A DNA stretch of 64,000 nt from Sedimenticola selenatireducens DSM 17993. Its GTDB lineage: Bacteria; Pseudomonadota; Gammaproteobacteria; Chromatiales; Chromatiaceae. Positions 43,121 to 50,863 of the stretch are shown piece by piece. The first letter of the stretch is position 1. Every line of letters starts with the position of its first letter. Where the stretch lies: NCBI RefSeq assembly GCF_000428045.1, contig NZ_ATZE01000002.1, positions 134 through 64,133 on the forward strand, read 5' to 3'. The notes under the pieces are model-generated. The model did no database searches and was not told the origin of the DNA. It was given only the letters and a program-made list of their open reading frames with translations. The translations under genes were made by a program, and so were the position numbers.

Positions 43121-44238
43121 TCACGGAAAACCAAAAGCCGGATTTCCAGATACGCAAGGCCGTACCCGGTGATCTGGCCGCCCTGGTGGCACTGGAGCAG
43201 CGCTGCTTCGAGGCAGACCGGATTTCGCAACGCCAGTTTCGCTATCTGCTGACCAAGGGTAATGCCTCGATCCTGGTGGGTGAGGAGAACGGAGAACTGC
43301 AAGGGGACGTGGTGCTGCTGTTCTCACGCGCCACCTCCGTGGCCCGACTCTATTCCATAGCGGTAGTGGCCGAGGTCAGGGGAAAAGGTCTGGGACGCAG
43401 CCTGATGAAGGCGGCCGAAACCGAGGCCTGGGCCCACCACCGGGCCTATCTGCGGCTTGAGGTGCGCAAGGACAATGAAACGGCGGTGCGCCTGTATGAA
43501 TCCCTGGGGTATCGACGGCTGGGCGAGTTCCCCGATTACTATGAAGATCACATGGATGCCTGGCGGCTGGAGAAGTCGCTGGCGCCGGATCTGCATCCGG
43601 ATCTTGCCCAGGTCCCCTTCTACGAACAGAGCCTGGAGTTCACCTGTGGTGCGGCCTCGTTGATGATGGCGATGAAGGCGCTGACCCCGGAACTGGATTT
43701 TTCCCGTACGCTGGAGTTGCGCCTGTGGCGCGAGGCAACCACTATCTTCATGACTTCGGGTCATGGCGGTTGCGGTCCCTATGGCCTGGCGCTGGCTGCG
43801 ATCAAGCGGGGTTATCCCGTTGACATCTACATCACCGGCGAGGGTACTCACCTGGGTGACTCGGTACGCAGCGAGCACAAAAAAGAGGTAATGCGGCTGG
43901 TGCAGGAGGATATGTTCGAACAGTTGCGCTCACGAGACGTACCAATCAACCGCAACGGTTTTGGAGTGAGTGAGATTGAGGCATGCCTGGCGCGCGGTGG
44001 TATACCCTTGGTACTGATCAGTTCATGGCAGATTTATAAGGCGCGGGTACCCCATTGGGTGGTGTTGACCGGCGCGGATGAAAACTTTATCTACGTGAAT
44101 GATCCCTATGTCGATCGCGAGGAGGGGGAGACCCTGATCGACTCGATACACATGCCTATCCTCAAGGATAAATTTGTCAGCATGACCCGCTATGGCAGGA
44201 TTGGGCTGCAGGCGATGGTGGTGCTGTACCCTGAATGA
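43117..44238 (+). CDS. GNAT acetyltransferase fused to a C39-like cysteine peptidase
   Basis: The N-terminal GNAT domain (about 10-150) has the acetyl-CoA loop VRGKGLGRSLM. The C-terminal domain (about 165-370) is a papain-like C39 fold, with the nucleophile in EFTCGAASLMMAMK (C177), the histidine in VPHWVVLTG (about 312) and an aspartate in YVNDPYVD. C39 enzymes normally cut at double-glycine leaders, but here there is no ABC transporter. Together with the following ATP-grasp ligase this suggests acetylation, cleavage and ligation of small peptides. No signal peptide is present. Confidence 0.88.
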   Translation: MITENQKPDFQIRKAVPGDLAALVALEQRCFEADRISQRQFRYLLTKGNASILVGEENGELQGDVVLLFSRATSVARLYSIAVVAEVRGKGLGRSLMKAAETEAWAHHRAYLRLEVRKDNETAVRLYESLGYRRLGEFPDYYEDHMDAWRLEKSLAPDLHPDLAQVPFYEQSLEFTCGAASLMMAMKALTPELDFSRTLELRLWREATTIFMTSGHGGCGPYGLALAAIKRGYPVDIYITGEGTHLGDSVRSEHKKEVMRLVQEDMFEQLRSRDVPINRNGFGVSEIEACLARGGIPLVLISSWQIYKARVPHWVVLTGADENFIYVNDPYVDREEGETLIDSIHMPILKDKFVSMTRYGRIGLQAMVVLYPE

Positions 44239-44265
44239 ACAGAGATATGGAAGGTTATAAATACG

Positions 44266-45750
44266 ATGCCTGAACATCTATTGCTTGTGGAAAGGACCAG
44301 TTACTGGAAGGGCCGGATCGACGGCTACCCGGTGGTGACGGCGGCGGAATATCTGACCGATCCGGTGTGGCAGCAGAAGAAAGGACTGCGCATTGTCAAT
44401 CTGTGCCGTTCCCAGCGCTACCTGGGTGAGGGCTATTACTGCTCTCTGCTGGCGGAGGCGCGAGGTCACAAGATCATTCCCTCGGTTCGCACTCTGCGCG
44501 ACCTGAGCCGCAAGTCGCTCTATTCGCTGGAGACCGAAGATCTGGATAAACAGGTGCAACGAATACTGGGTCGACGGCACAAGGGGGTTGAAACCACATC
44601 GTTCAGTGTGACCATGATGTTCGGCAACTCCCCGCTGCGCGACTTCCAGTCCCTTGGGCGGGAACTGTTTGAACTGTTTCGTGCGCCCCTGATGCGGGTT
44701 TCGTTTGAAAAAAAGGGTGAATGGCGCATTACCGGCATTCGGTCACTGGGGATTCAGGATCTCTCCGATGAACAGGAGAGTGAATTTGGAGAGGCCTTAC
44801 AGGGCTATCTCAGCAAGCGCTGGCAGGCCCCGCGACAGAAACGTCAGGGCCGCTATGATCTTGCCATTCTGCAGAATCCGCAGGAGGAGATGCCTCCCTC
44901 CGACGCCAAGGCCCTGAAGAAGTTTGTCCGGGCGGCAAAGAAATATGGCCTGGACGCAGAGTTGATTTTGCCCAAGGATTTTGGTCGCCTGAGTGAATTC
45001 GATGCCCTGTTTATCCGTGAGACCACGGCCATAGACCACCACACTTATCGCTTCTCCCGGAAGGCGGCCTCGGAGGGGTTGGTAGTGATTGACGATCCCG
45101 ACTCCATCCTGCGCTGTACCAATAAAATCTATCTGGCGGAATTGCTGAAATCCAACCGGGTCTCCACCCCGGAGACCGTGGTGGTGCGTGCCGGCGGGCT
45201 GGACGAACTGGAACAGCGGCTGGCTTACCCGATCGTGTTGAAAGTGCCCGATGGCTCCTTCTCCCTGGGAGTGTACAAGGTGGAGAACCGGCAACAGCTG
45301 GAGCAGGTGGCCAGGCGCCTGTTCAAGGACTCGGATCTGTTGCTGGGCCAGGCCTACACCTACACGCCGTTCGACTGGCGGGTAGGTATCCTGAATCGCA
45401 AACCCCTCTATGTCTGCCAGTATTTTATGTCCAAGGATCACTGGCAGATCTATGATCATGCAAGCCAGGAGAAAGAGGGGGATTTCCGTACCTTCGCGGT
45501 CGGGGATGCGCCAAAGAAGGTGATCGAAACCGCGCTGAAAGCGGCCAATCTGATCGGCAATGGCCTATACGGCGTGGACCTGAAAGAGACCGATGCGGGC
45601 GTGGTGGTGATAGAAGTGAACGACAATCCGAGCATCGAGGCGGGCGTTGAGGATCAGGTGCTCGGTGATGCGTTGTATGACGAGATCATGGCAGAGTTTC
45701 TGGCACGCATTGAGGCGGGCAAGAGTCCCACGACCGGTGGCCGTGGCTGA
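44266..45750 (+). CDS. RLAN-domain RimK-type ATP-grasp ligase
   Basis: The 494-residue protein has an N-terminal RimK-like ATP-grasp N-terminal (RLAN) region (about 5-180, including GLRIVNLCRSQRYLGEGYYC). A RimK-type ATP-grasp domain (about 205-480) has NKIYLAELLKSNRVSTPETV, PIVLKVPDGSFSLGVYKVEN and the metal-binding VIEVNDNPSIEAGVED. Such enzymes join amino acids to peptide or protein termini. It begins 27 bases after the GNAT-peptidase gene. The substrate is unknown. Confidence 0.9.
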   Translation: MPEHLLLVERTSYWKGRIDGYPVVTAAEYLTDPVWQQKKGLRIVNLCRSQRYLGEGYYCSLLAEARGHKIIPSVRTLRDLSRKSLYSLETEDLDKQVQRILGRRHKGVETTSFSVTMMFGNSPLRDFQSLGRELFELFRAPLMRVSFEKKGEWRITGIRSLGIQDLSDEQESEFGEALQGYLSKRWQAPRQKRQGRYDLAILQNPQEEMPPSDAKALKKFVRAAKKYGLDAELILPKDFGRLSEFDALFIRETTAIDHHTYRFSRKAASEGLVVIDDPDSILRCTNKIYLAELLKSNRVSTPETVVVRAGGLDELEQRLAYPIVLKVPDGSFSLGVYKVENRQQLEQVARRLFKDSDLLLGQAYTYTPFDWRVGILNRKPLYVCQYFMSKDHWQIYDHASQEKEGDFRTFAVGDAPKKVIETALKAANLIGNGLYGVDLKETDAGVVVIEVNDNPSIEAGVEDQVLGDALYDEIMAEFLARIEAGKSPTTGGRG

Positions 45751-46160
45751 TCCGCGCTTAGCATCCGCCCTATTCTGGACGATTTACCATCTCACCCCGT
45801 TTCGTAGGGTTAGCGGCGTACGGGCACGACATCGTCATACTACGACGGCACCCGACTGTAATGCTGTAAGGGCCCTCGGGCGCTGTGTAGCCGACCGACT
45901 CCGCAGTCTTGGCCAAGTGGTTGGTTGCGGCATGCCCAGTGCAATGAAACCAGCCACGCTCTGAGTCAAGTCTTGCGAACCCCAAAACTCGAGTGTCTTA
46001 AGGCATTCTTAAGAAATGAAACCTACTCTTGGTGGGCTTATCGGTTTCAGACATGTGTTGCCCGACACGCAATACTACCTGTCTGTGGCCAAGCTGTGGA
46101 CCCGGTAGCCGGATTGCCGGAGCCGTCGTTACTTCACTGCGTAGCAAAAGGGGGTAAAAG
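45751..46160. other. Intergenic stretch without recognisable content
   Basis: No coding region or clear repeat is supported in this 410-base gap. A GGGGG ribosome site sits just before the cytochrome gene at its right end. Confidence 0.5.
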
Positions 46161-46892
46161 ATGAAAATAAAAATACACGATGGGACCAAACAAACCTGCG
46201 GTTGTATTTTGGCAGGATTGACGCTCCTGATACTGTCGTTGCCAGTGCACGCCGAAGAGCTGGAGTCTGCCATGGCCAGAGGCGGAGTGCTCTATGACAA
46301 ATGGTACAAGGTAGTAGATGTCGATGCACCGGGGACACCCCATGGTCTTTACCCGGGAGACAAAAAATACGCGAAGGATGCAAAGAACAACTGGCGCTGC
46401 AAGGAGTGCCATGGCTGGGACTACCGGGGCAAGGACGGGGCCTACAGCGAGGGCAAGCATCACTCGGGCGTGGTCGGCATCAATGGCGCCAGCGGCAAGG
46501 ATGTCAAGGAGATCGCCGCGCTTCTGAGCGCGCCACCCCATAGTTACGGCGACAAGCTTAGTGCTGCCGACCTGAATGACCTGGCGCTGTTCGTTAGTCA
46601 GGGGCAGGTGGACATGGACCGGTATATCGACCGGGCCAGCAAGGCCCCGAAGGGTGATCCGGCGAAGGGAGCGGCCTACTTCAATACCATTTGCGCCAAG
46701 TGCCACGGCAAGGATGGCCTGCAGCCCAAGGAGATGCCGCCGCTGGGATCGTTGATGGGCAATCCCTGGGAGGTAATGCACAAGATCCTGAATGGCCAGC
46801 CTGCGGAGTCCATGCCGTCGCTGCGTGCCCTGGACCACCAGGTTGCCGCGGACATCCTGGCGTATATCACCACGCTGCCAAAAGAGCGTTGA
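46161..46892 (+). CDS. Diheme c-type cytochrome
   Basis: The 243-residue protein has a Sec signal ending at VHA (about 29-31) and two haem-attachment sites, CKECH (80-84) and CAKCH (178-182). The second domain is a standard class I cytochrome with a methionine candidate in PSLRALDHQVAADILAYI or EMPPLG. The first is flanked by a tryptophan-rich loop (WRCKECHGWDYRGKDG). It is a periplasmic electron carrier. A terminator separates it from the following NapC-like gene. Confidence 0.92.
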   Translation: MKIKIHDGTKQTCGCILAGLTLLILSLPVHAEELESAMARGGVLYDKWYKVVDVDAPGTPHGLYPGDKKYAKDAKNNWRCKECHGWDYRGKDGAYSEGKHHSGVVGINGASGKDVKEIAALLSAPPHSYGDKLSAADLNDLALFVSQGQVDMDRYIDRASKAPKGDPAKGAAYFNTICAKCHGKDGLQPKEMPPLGSLMGNPWEVMHKILNGQPAESMPSLRALDHQVAADILAYITTLPKER

Positions 46893-46899
46893 GCACACA

Positions 46900-46929
46900 A
46901 GAACCCCCGGATTGGTCGGGGGTTCTTTT
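46900..46929 (+). terminator. Rho-independent terminator between two cytochrome genes
   Basis: AGAACCCCCG (46900-46909) pairs with CGGGGGTTCT (46917-46926), followed by TTTTA. It lies eight bases after the diheme cytochrome gene and only about 20 bases before the next start codon. Confidence 0.9.
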
Positions 46930-46949
46930 AGCCATAGCAGGCCAGTTGA

Positions 46950-47477
46950 ATGAAAAAAAGCGTTGTTGCCATTTTTCTTGGCGGCATGGCGTTAGGTGGC
47001 GTTTTGCTGCTGGGGTCGCTTGCCGCGTTTGAATACACCAATACCACGGAATTCTGTATCTCCTGCCACGAGATGGAACAGACGGTCTACCAGGAGTATC
47101 TGAGATCGCCCCACTACAAAACCCCCTCCGGTGTGACTGCCGGTTGTCCGGATTGCCATGTGCCGCGTGCATGGGGGCCAAAGATTGTCCGCAAGATCCA
47201 GGCGACCAACGAACTGTACCAGAAGTTCGTTACTGGCAGCATAGCGACCCGAGAGCTGTTCGAGGAGAAGCGGCTGGAGCTGGCGGAACACGTCTGGGCC
47301 TACATGGAGTTGACGGATTCAAGAGAGTGCCGGGCCTGCCACAATCAATCCCGGATGGCCTTTCACAAGCAATCGCGTCGGGCCCAGGAGAAAATGGAAC
47401 AGGGGCTGAGGGATGGCAAAACCTGCATCGATTGTCACAAGGGTATCGCCCATAAAAAACCGCGCGAGGACGATTAG
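46950..47477 (+). CDS. NapC/NirT-type tetraheme quinol dehydrogenase
   Basis: The 175-residue protein has an N-terminal membrane anchor (about 5-27) and four haem sites: CISCH (36-40), CPDCH (66-70), CRACH (127-131) and CIDCH (159-163). Spacing and length match NapC/NirT proteins, which oxidise quinol and pass electrons to periplasmic reductases or cytochromes. No terminal reductase of the nap or nir type is in the window, so its partner may be the neighbouring cytochromes. Confidence 0.93.
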   Translation: MKKSVVAIFLGGMALGGVLLLGSLAAFEYTNTTEFCISCHEMEQTVYQEYLRSPHYKTPSGVTAGCPDCHVPRAWGPKIVRKIQATNELYQKFVTGSIATRELFEEKRLELAEHVWAYMELTDSRECRACHNQSRMAFHKQSRRAQEKMEQGLRDGKTCIDCHKGIAHKKPREDD

Positions 47478-47480
47478 CAC

Positions 47481-47497
47481 ACCCCCGCTGCGGGGGT
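47481..47497. terminator. Short perfect hairpin after the NapC-like gene
   Basis: ACCCCCG and CGGGGGT flank a CTG loop three bases past the stop codon. There is no T-run, so it may be a weak terminator or a message-end stabiliser. Confidence 0.4.
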
Positions 47498-47566
47498 ACG
47501 GCAGCCACGGCCATGGTCCGCGCGGGAGCCTGCATGGCGGCGGCCGTTATGACTGAATAGATGGGC

Positions 47567-48136
47567 TCAATCATCCCAGCGACCAAATCCTGGGATATTT
47601 ACATCATGCTCGTCATACAACCCCTGCTTCGCGCCCTGGTGACAGTTGTCGCAGTTGCTGAATGATTTTACCTGCGGGTTGTCCTCGACCATGTTTCGCT
47701 TCAGGTCGCTGTGTTCATAGACAAAGTAGCGCATCTCGGTAATGCGTAACGGCAGCGGGCGGTCTCCCTGTGCCGCCATGATCTTGTTTGGCAGGCCGTA
47801 GTTGGCGCGACCGGCGGCATTGTTCAAAAGAAAGTTACGAATGCTGTTGAGATCACCCTCCGCCAGTTCGGCATTTTCACCAAAATGGTCGTCCAGATTG
47901 TTCATCAGGGTTTCCCAGGTGGCGGCCGGCAGCAGTCCCGGCTGATAGGGGAAATGGCAGCTGCCGCACTCTTTGGAATAAAGCCGGGTCTCGACCGGGT
48001 CGATGCCCGGCGTGCTCCGCTCAAACCAGGAGAGCAGGGATTTTTTGCCGTCATCGTCGCTGCTCAGCGCTACTCCGGTGGTTGCCAGTAGTGATGCCGC
48101 GATCGCTGATGCGACGATAAAGTTCATTCGATTCAT
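47567..48136 (-). CDS. Diheme cytochrome c (DHC family)
   Basis: The 189-residue periplasmic protein has a signal peptide (to about residue 25) and two haem sites, CGSCH (57-61) and CDNCH (162-166). The conserved WETLMNNLDDHFGENAEL and ITEMRYFVYEHSDL segments fit the dihaem cytochrome c family. In Rhodobacter this cytochrome passes electrons from a b561-type protein to SHP. The b561-type gene lies just upstream here, but I see no SHP gene. Confidence 0.92.
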   Translation of the reverse strand: MNRMNFIVASAIAASLLATTGVALSSDDDGKKSLLSWFERSTPGIDPVETRLYSKECGSCHFPYQPGLLPAATWETLMNNLDDHFGENAELAEGDLNSIRNFLLNNAAGRANYGLPNKIMAAQGDRPLPLRITEMRYFVYEHSDLKRNMVEDNPQVKSFSNCDNCHQGAKQGLYDEHDVNIPGFGRWDD

Positions 48137-48157
48137 CTCTATACCTCTTGGTAATAT

Positions 48158-48259
48158 TCAGCTCTTTTGTTGTTGCATAAACAGGATCAGGTCGCCCTTC
48201 TCCTGTGGGGTGCATTGGCGTCCGCAGAAACCTGAGTTGCCACACTCAGCAATATCCAT
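48158..48259 (-). CDS. 33-residue cysteine-containing peptide inside the b561-DHC operon
   Basis: The frame opens MDIAECGNSGFCGRQCTPQE and ends KGDLILFMQQQKS, preceded by a CAGGAAG ribosome site. It occupies the gap between the cytochrome b gene and the DHC gene in the same direction. Three cysteines at 6, 12 and 16 could bind metal. It is not part of either neighbour's frame. Whether it is a conserved small subunit is untested. Confidence 0.5.
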   Translation of the reverse strand: MDIAECGNSGFCGRQCTPQEKGDLILFMQQQKS

Positions 48260-48305
48260 AGAATCAATCTTCCTGATTTCATTTTCTGTGGCTCGGGTGA
48301 ATCGA

Positions 48306-48890
48306 TTATTGATGGGTCTGTTTGCGTCCGCTGATCATGGAGCGGACCAGGTTTTCTCCATGTTGAATGCTCGCTATTGCCACGCCGGCGAGATGGAGCA
48401 GAACCAGTACAAGCGTGAGGTTGGCAAAAAATTCATGCACCTCTTCGGCGGCCTTGCCAATGGCAAGGGGCGCGGTAGCCATGAGTCCGGCAAGTGGCCC
48501 TGAGGATTGTTCCGCGCCATAGGTGATCAGGCCTGACAGGATGGCCAGGCTCAGTGATATCAACAGGGCGAAGACCATGGCGCCACCGGCTGGATTGTGA
48601 CCGATAAATCTATCTGCCCGAAAGCGGATCACCTGCTTCAGGTAAGTGATGACTGTTTTTGGCGGGTGCGTAAAGTCGCTGAATCTGGCGTGTTGGGAGC
48701 CAATAAAACCCCAAATCAAGCGAAAGGCGATCAGCCCGATAATCGTATATCCCGCATAGGTATGCAGGGTGACGAAGTCGTCTTCGGTCACATAAGCGAT
48801 TAAAAAACAGCTGGCCAGCGACCAGTGGAAAAGCCGTACCGGCAGGTCCCATACCTTGATTTCGTTTCTCGACAGTTGTGTGTTCATCAT
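48306..48890 (-). CDS. Cytochrome b561-type membrane protein
   Basis: The 194-residue protein has four membrane helices. It carries the haem-b histidine pattern of the cytochrome b/b6 family: VWDLPVRLFHWSLA, FVTLHTYAGYTIIGLIAFRLIWGF, then VHEFFANLTLVLVLLHLAGV. It would pass electrons from the quinone pool to the diheme cytochrome c downstream. It heads an apparent b561 - small peptide - DHC operon. Confidence 0.92.
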   Translation of the reverse strand: MMNTQLSRNEIKVWDLPVRLFHWSLASCFLIAYVTEDDFVTLHTYAGYTIIGLIAFRLIWGFIGSQHARFSDFTHPPKTVITYLKQVIRFRADRFIGHNPAGGAMVFALLISLSLAILSGLITYGAEQSSGPLAGLMATAPLAIGKAAEEVHEFFANLTLVLVLLHLAGVAIASIQHGENLVRSMISGRKQTHQ

Positions 48891-49137
48891 TATCTCCAGT
48901 CAGGTTGAAAACAGCCTAACAGCGAAAGCTGAAACCAAACTTAAAACGGCGGCGGAATTTGGTGCGGTTGGATTTATATCTGAGCAGGTCGGATTGACAC
49001 AGCGAAATCCGACTATTCATCCAGACCATCGATAGCGGAAATATCGCTGGGCTACCTTTCCGCCGATGTAACCTGCAATTCTTTTAATGCGTAGGGTTTG
49101 ACCCAACGGGTTCGACCCGATAATTGCAAGGTTGAAA

Positions 49138-49452
49138 TCAGGGGTTCTGCCGGCGTTTGAGTTTCACCTCTTCCATCAGGGTGTTTACCATCTCCTGTTC
49201 GGATATCTTGCCGTCACCATCGGCATCCATGCGATTGAAGTTCCATAGCTCCGGGCTGGCGGAGCGTTTTTGCCTGGTGTCAGCAAACGGTTTGAACTCA
49301 TTGCGGTCCAGGTATCCATCCTGGTTGGCGTCATAACCAGAGTATGCCCCGCCACCATCGGCAGCGGCCTGCTGGGTGAGTGTCGGCGACATTGCCACGG
49401 TAGCCGCCAGGAAGAGTGGTTTCACCAGGGTGCGGTTCAGTTTGATATTCAT
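49138..49452 (-). CDS. EF-hand protein, exported
   Basis: The 104-residue protein has a signal peptide (to about AAA, residue 31) and two EF-hand loops, DANQDGYLDRNEF and DADGDGKISEQEM. Calcium binding in the periplasm is likely. It lies 27 bases downstream of the octaheme cytochrome gene and may belong to that operon. Confidence 0.88.
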   Translation of the reverse strand: MNIKLNRTLVKPLFLAATVAMSPTLTQQAAADGGGAYSGYDANQDGYLDRNEFKPFADTRQKRSASPELWNFNRMDADGDGKISEQEMVNTLMEEVKLKRRQNP

Positions 49453-49479
49453 TGTTTGGCTCCTGTCTGGAATCTGTTG

Positions 49480-50280
49480 TCAGTCATCATGCTCACGTCT
49501 TCTGTAACTGCGCTCGTTATATTCGCGTCCATCCGGTTGGCGCTGCATCTCACTCCTGTAGCCGCCGGATCGCCAGATACGCTTGGCCTCGTCTTCGTCG
49601 CCGCTGCGGTGACACTCGGTGCAGTTTTCATAGTCCCGAATGCCCTCTTCAAAATGCTCTTCACGGATTTTTGAGCGGGAGTGTTCATGGCAGCCATAGC
49701 AGGTGTATTTTGCATAGTCATTATTGATGTGGCAGGTGGCGCATTCGGTGTCGTGATCCCGGTCAAAGCGAAAATACTTGTCATGTTCGAATGTCGCGGG
49801 CAACCACGCTTCGTTGGTATGGCATTGGGTACAGTTGCCCTTGATCTTCCGGTGCAGGGCATCTGGCGGATTGCTATGGCAGCTGTCACACTGCTCCTGC
49901 ACCGAGACTTCCAGCAGGGCATGTGAAAACCGACCGATAGGACGGAACGGCTGTACCCCTTTGTGTTCGCTGTGGCAGGCGATGCAGTCCTCCTCGACCA
50001 GCTTCTGATGGAAGGCGACGTTCTTCTGCTCCTTGTCGATCGCTATGCCTTTGGTGGTCTTGAGACCGATATCAGCGACTGCGTGGCAGGCGATACACTG
50101 TTCCGCTGTACTGCCGATGAACGGGGTATGGCAGGCGAAGCAGTCGTCAGCCAGTTCGGCATGTGCGGCAACCGGATTGCCGGGGCTGATCATCAGTTGT
50201 GGTGCAAGGATCGCCAACGCGACCAGTACCAGGAGATTGGCCGCGACGATCAGGGTGAGTTTCTGTTTATTCATTTCCAT
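49480..50280 (-). CDS. Octaheme cytochrome c3-family protein
   Basis: The 266-residue protein has an N-terminal anchor or signal (about 8-30) and eight CxxCH sites. These begin at residues 47, 62, 99, 131, 150, 180, 194 and 220, all with a two-residue spacer. Several free histidines (for example AFHQKL, GRFSHALLE, FEHDKYF) can serve as axial ligands. The C-terminus is an arginine-rich disordered tail. The ATG at 50280 overlaps the end of the cytochrome-b-like gene. It is probably the periplasmic electron outlet of the reductase/cytochrome b module. Confidence 0.9.
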   Translation of the reverse strand: MEMNKQKLTLIVAANLLVLVALAILAPQLMISPGNPVAAHAELADDCFACHTPFIGSTAEQCIACHAVADIGLKTTKGIAIDKEQKNVAFHQKLVEEDCIACHSEHKGVQPFRPIGRFSHALLEVSVQEQCDSCHSNPPDALHRKIKGNCTQCHTNEAWLPATFEHDKYFRFDRDHDTECATCHINNDYAKYTCYGCHEHSRSKIREEHFEEGIRDYENCTECHRSGDEDEAKRIWRSGGYRSEMQRQPDGREYNERSYRRREHDD

Positions 50281-50849
50281 TGCCAGAAAAGAAGGATGCT
50301 GAGGATATGAGTGAGGCCAAGCACAGCAAAGGCCAGCGTGATCGGTAGATGGATGGTGCGCCACTGTTTCATCAGGTCGTAGGTAGTGGCGTCCCAGAAA
50401 AGATGTTTTTCAACCTCCACCTCGGAAAGCCCCTGTTGCAGATAAAGCTCTTTTTTCTCTGCAAGAAAACGCCTTGACCGATCCAGCAGAAACTTTCCGG
50501 TCATGCCGCTGATGACGTTGATCAGCATGGCAATCAGGGCCAGCCAGGGCAGAATGGCATAAATGTGAATGCCGGCATGCACCAGGATGAACAGCGCGCC
50601 GATCCAGGTCAGGGTTTCATGCAGCGTGAGCAGTGTCTTGGGTTTGCCGAAACTGATTTTTTTCCGTTTTCTCAGCGAATACAGAAATGATGACAGGATC
50701 AGTAGTGTGCCGGGTATGCCCAGCCAGCGTCCGATCCAGGCCAGTTCAAACTGGTGCAGCAAGGCATCGGTGATCAGGGTGGCCAGGATCAGCGAGCCGA
50801 ACATCAGCAGGAAAGGAATAACTTCTTTGCGTATGAGTGAGCGTTGCAT
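50271..50849 (-). CDS. Cytochrome-b-like four-helix membrane protein
   Basis: The 192-residue protein has about four membrane helices with histidines placed for haem b (LLTLHETLTWIGALFILVHAGIHIYA, IHLPITLAF, GLTHILSILLF). It has a cytoplasmic loop rich in lysine and glutamate (LAEKKELYLQQGLSEVEVEKHLF). It lies between the ferredoxin reductase gene and the octaheme cytochrome gene, overlapping the latter, so it is the natural membrane link between them. The start at 50849 follows the reductase stop by 14 bases, with a weak ribosome site. Confidence 0.8.
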   Translation of the reverse strand: MQRSLIRKEVIPFLLMFGSLILATLITDALLHQFELAWIGRWLGIPGTLLILSSFLYSLRKRKKISFGKPKTLLTLHETLTWIGALFILVHAGIHIYAILPWLALIAMLINVISGMTGKFLLDRSRRFLAEKKELYLQQGLSEVEVEKHLFWDATTYDLMKQWRTIHLPITLAFAVLGLTHILSILLFWQWK

Positions 50850-50863
50850 ATTTTTAACAGGTC

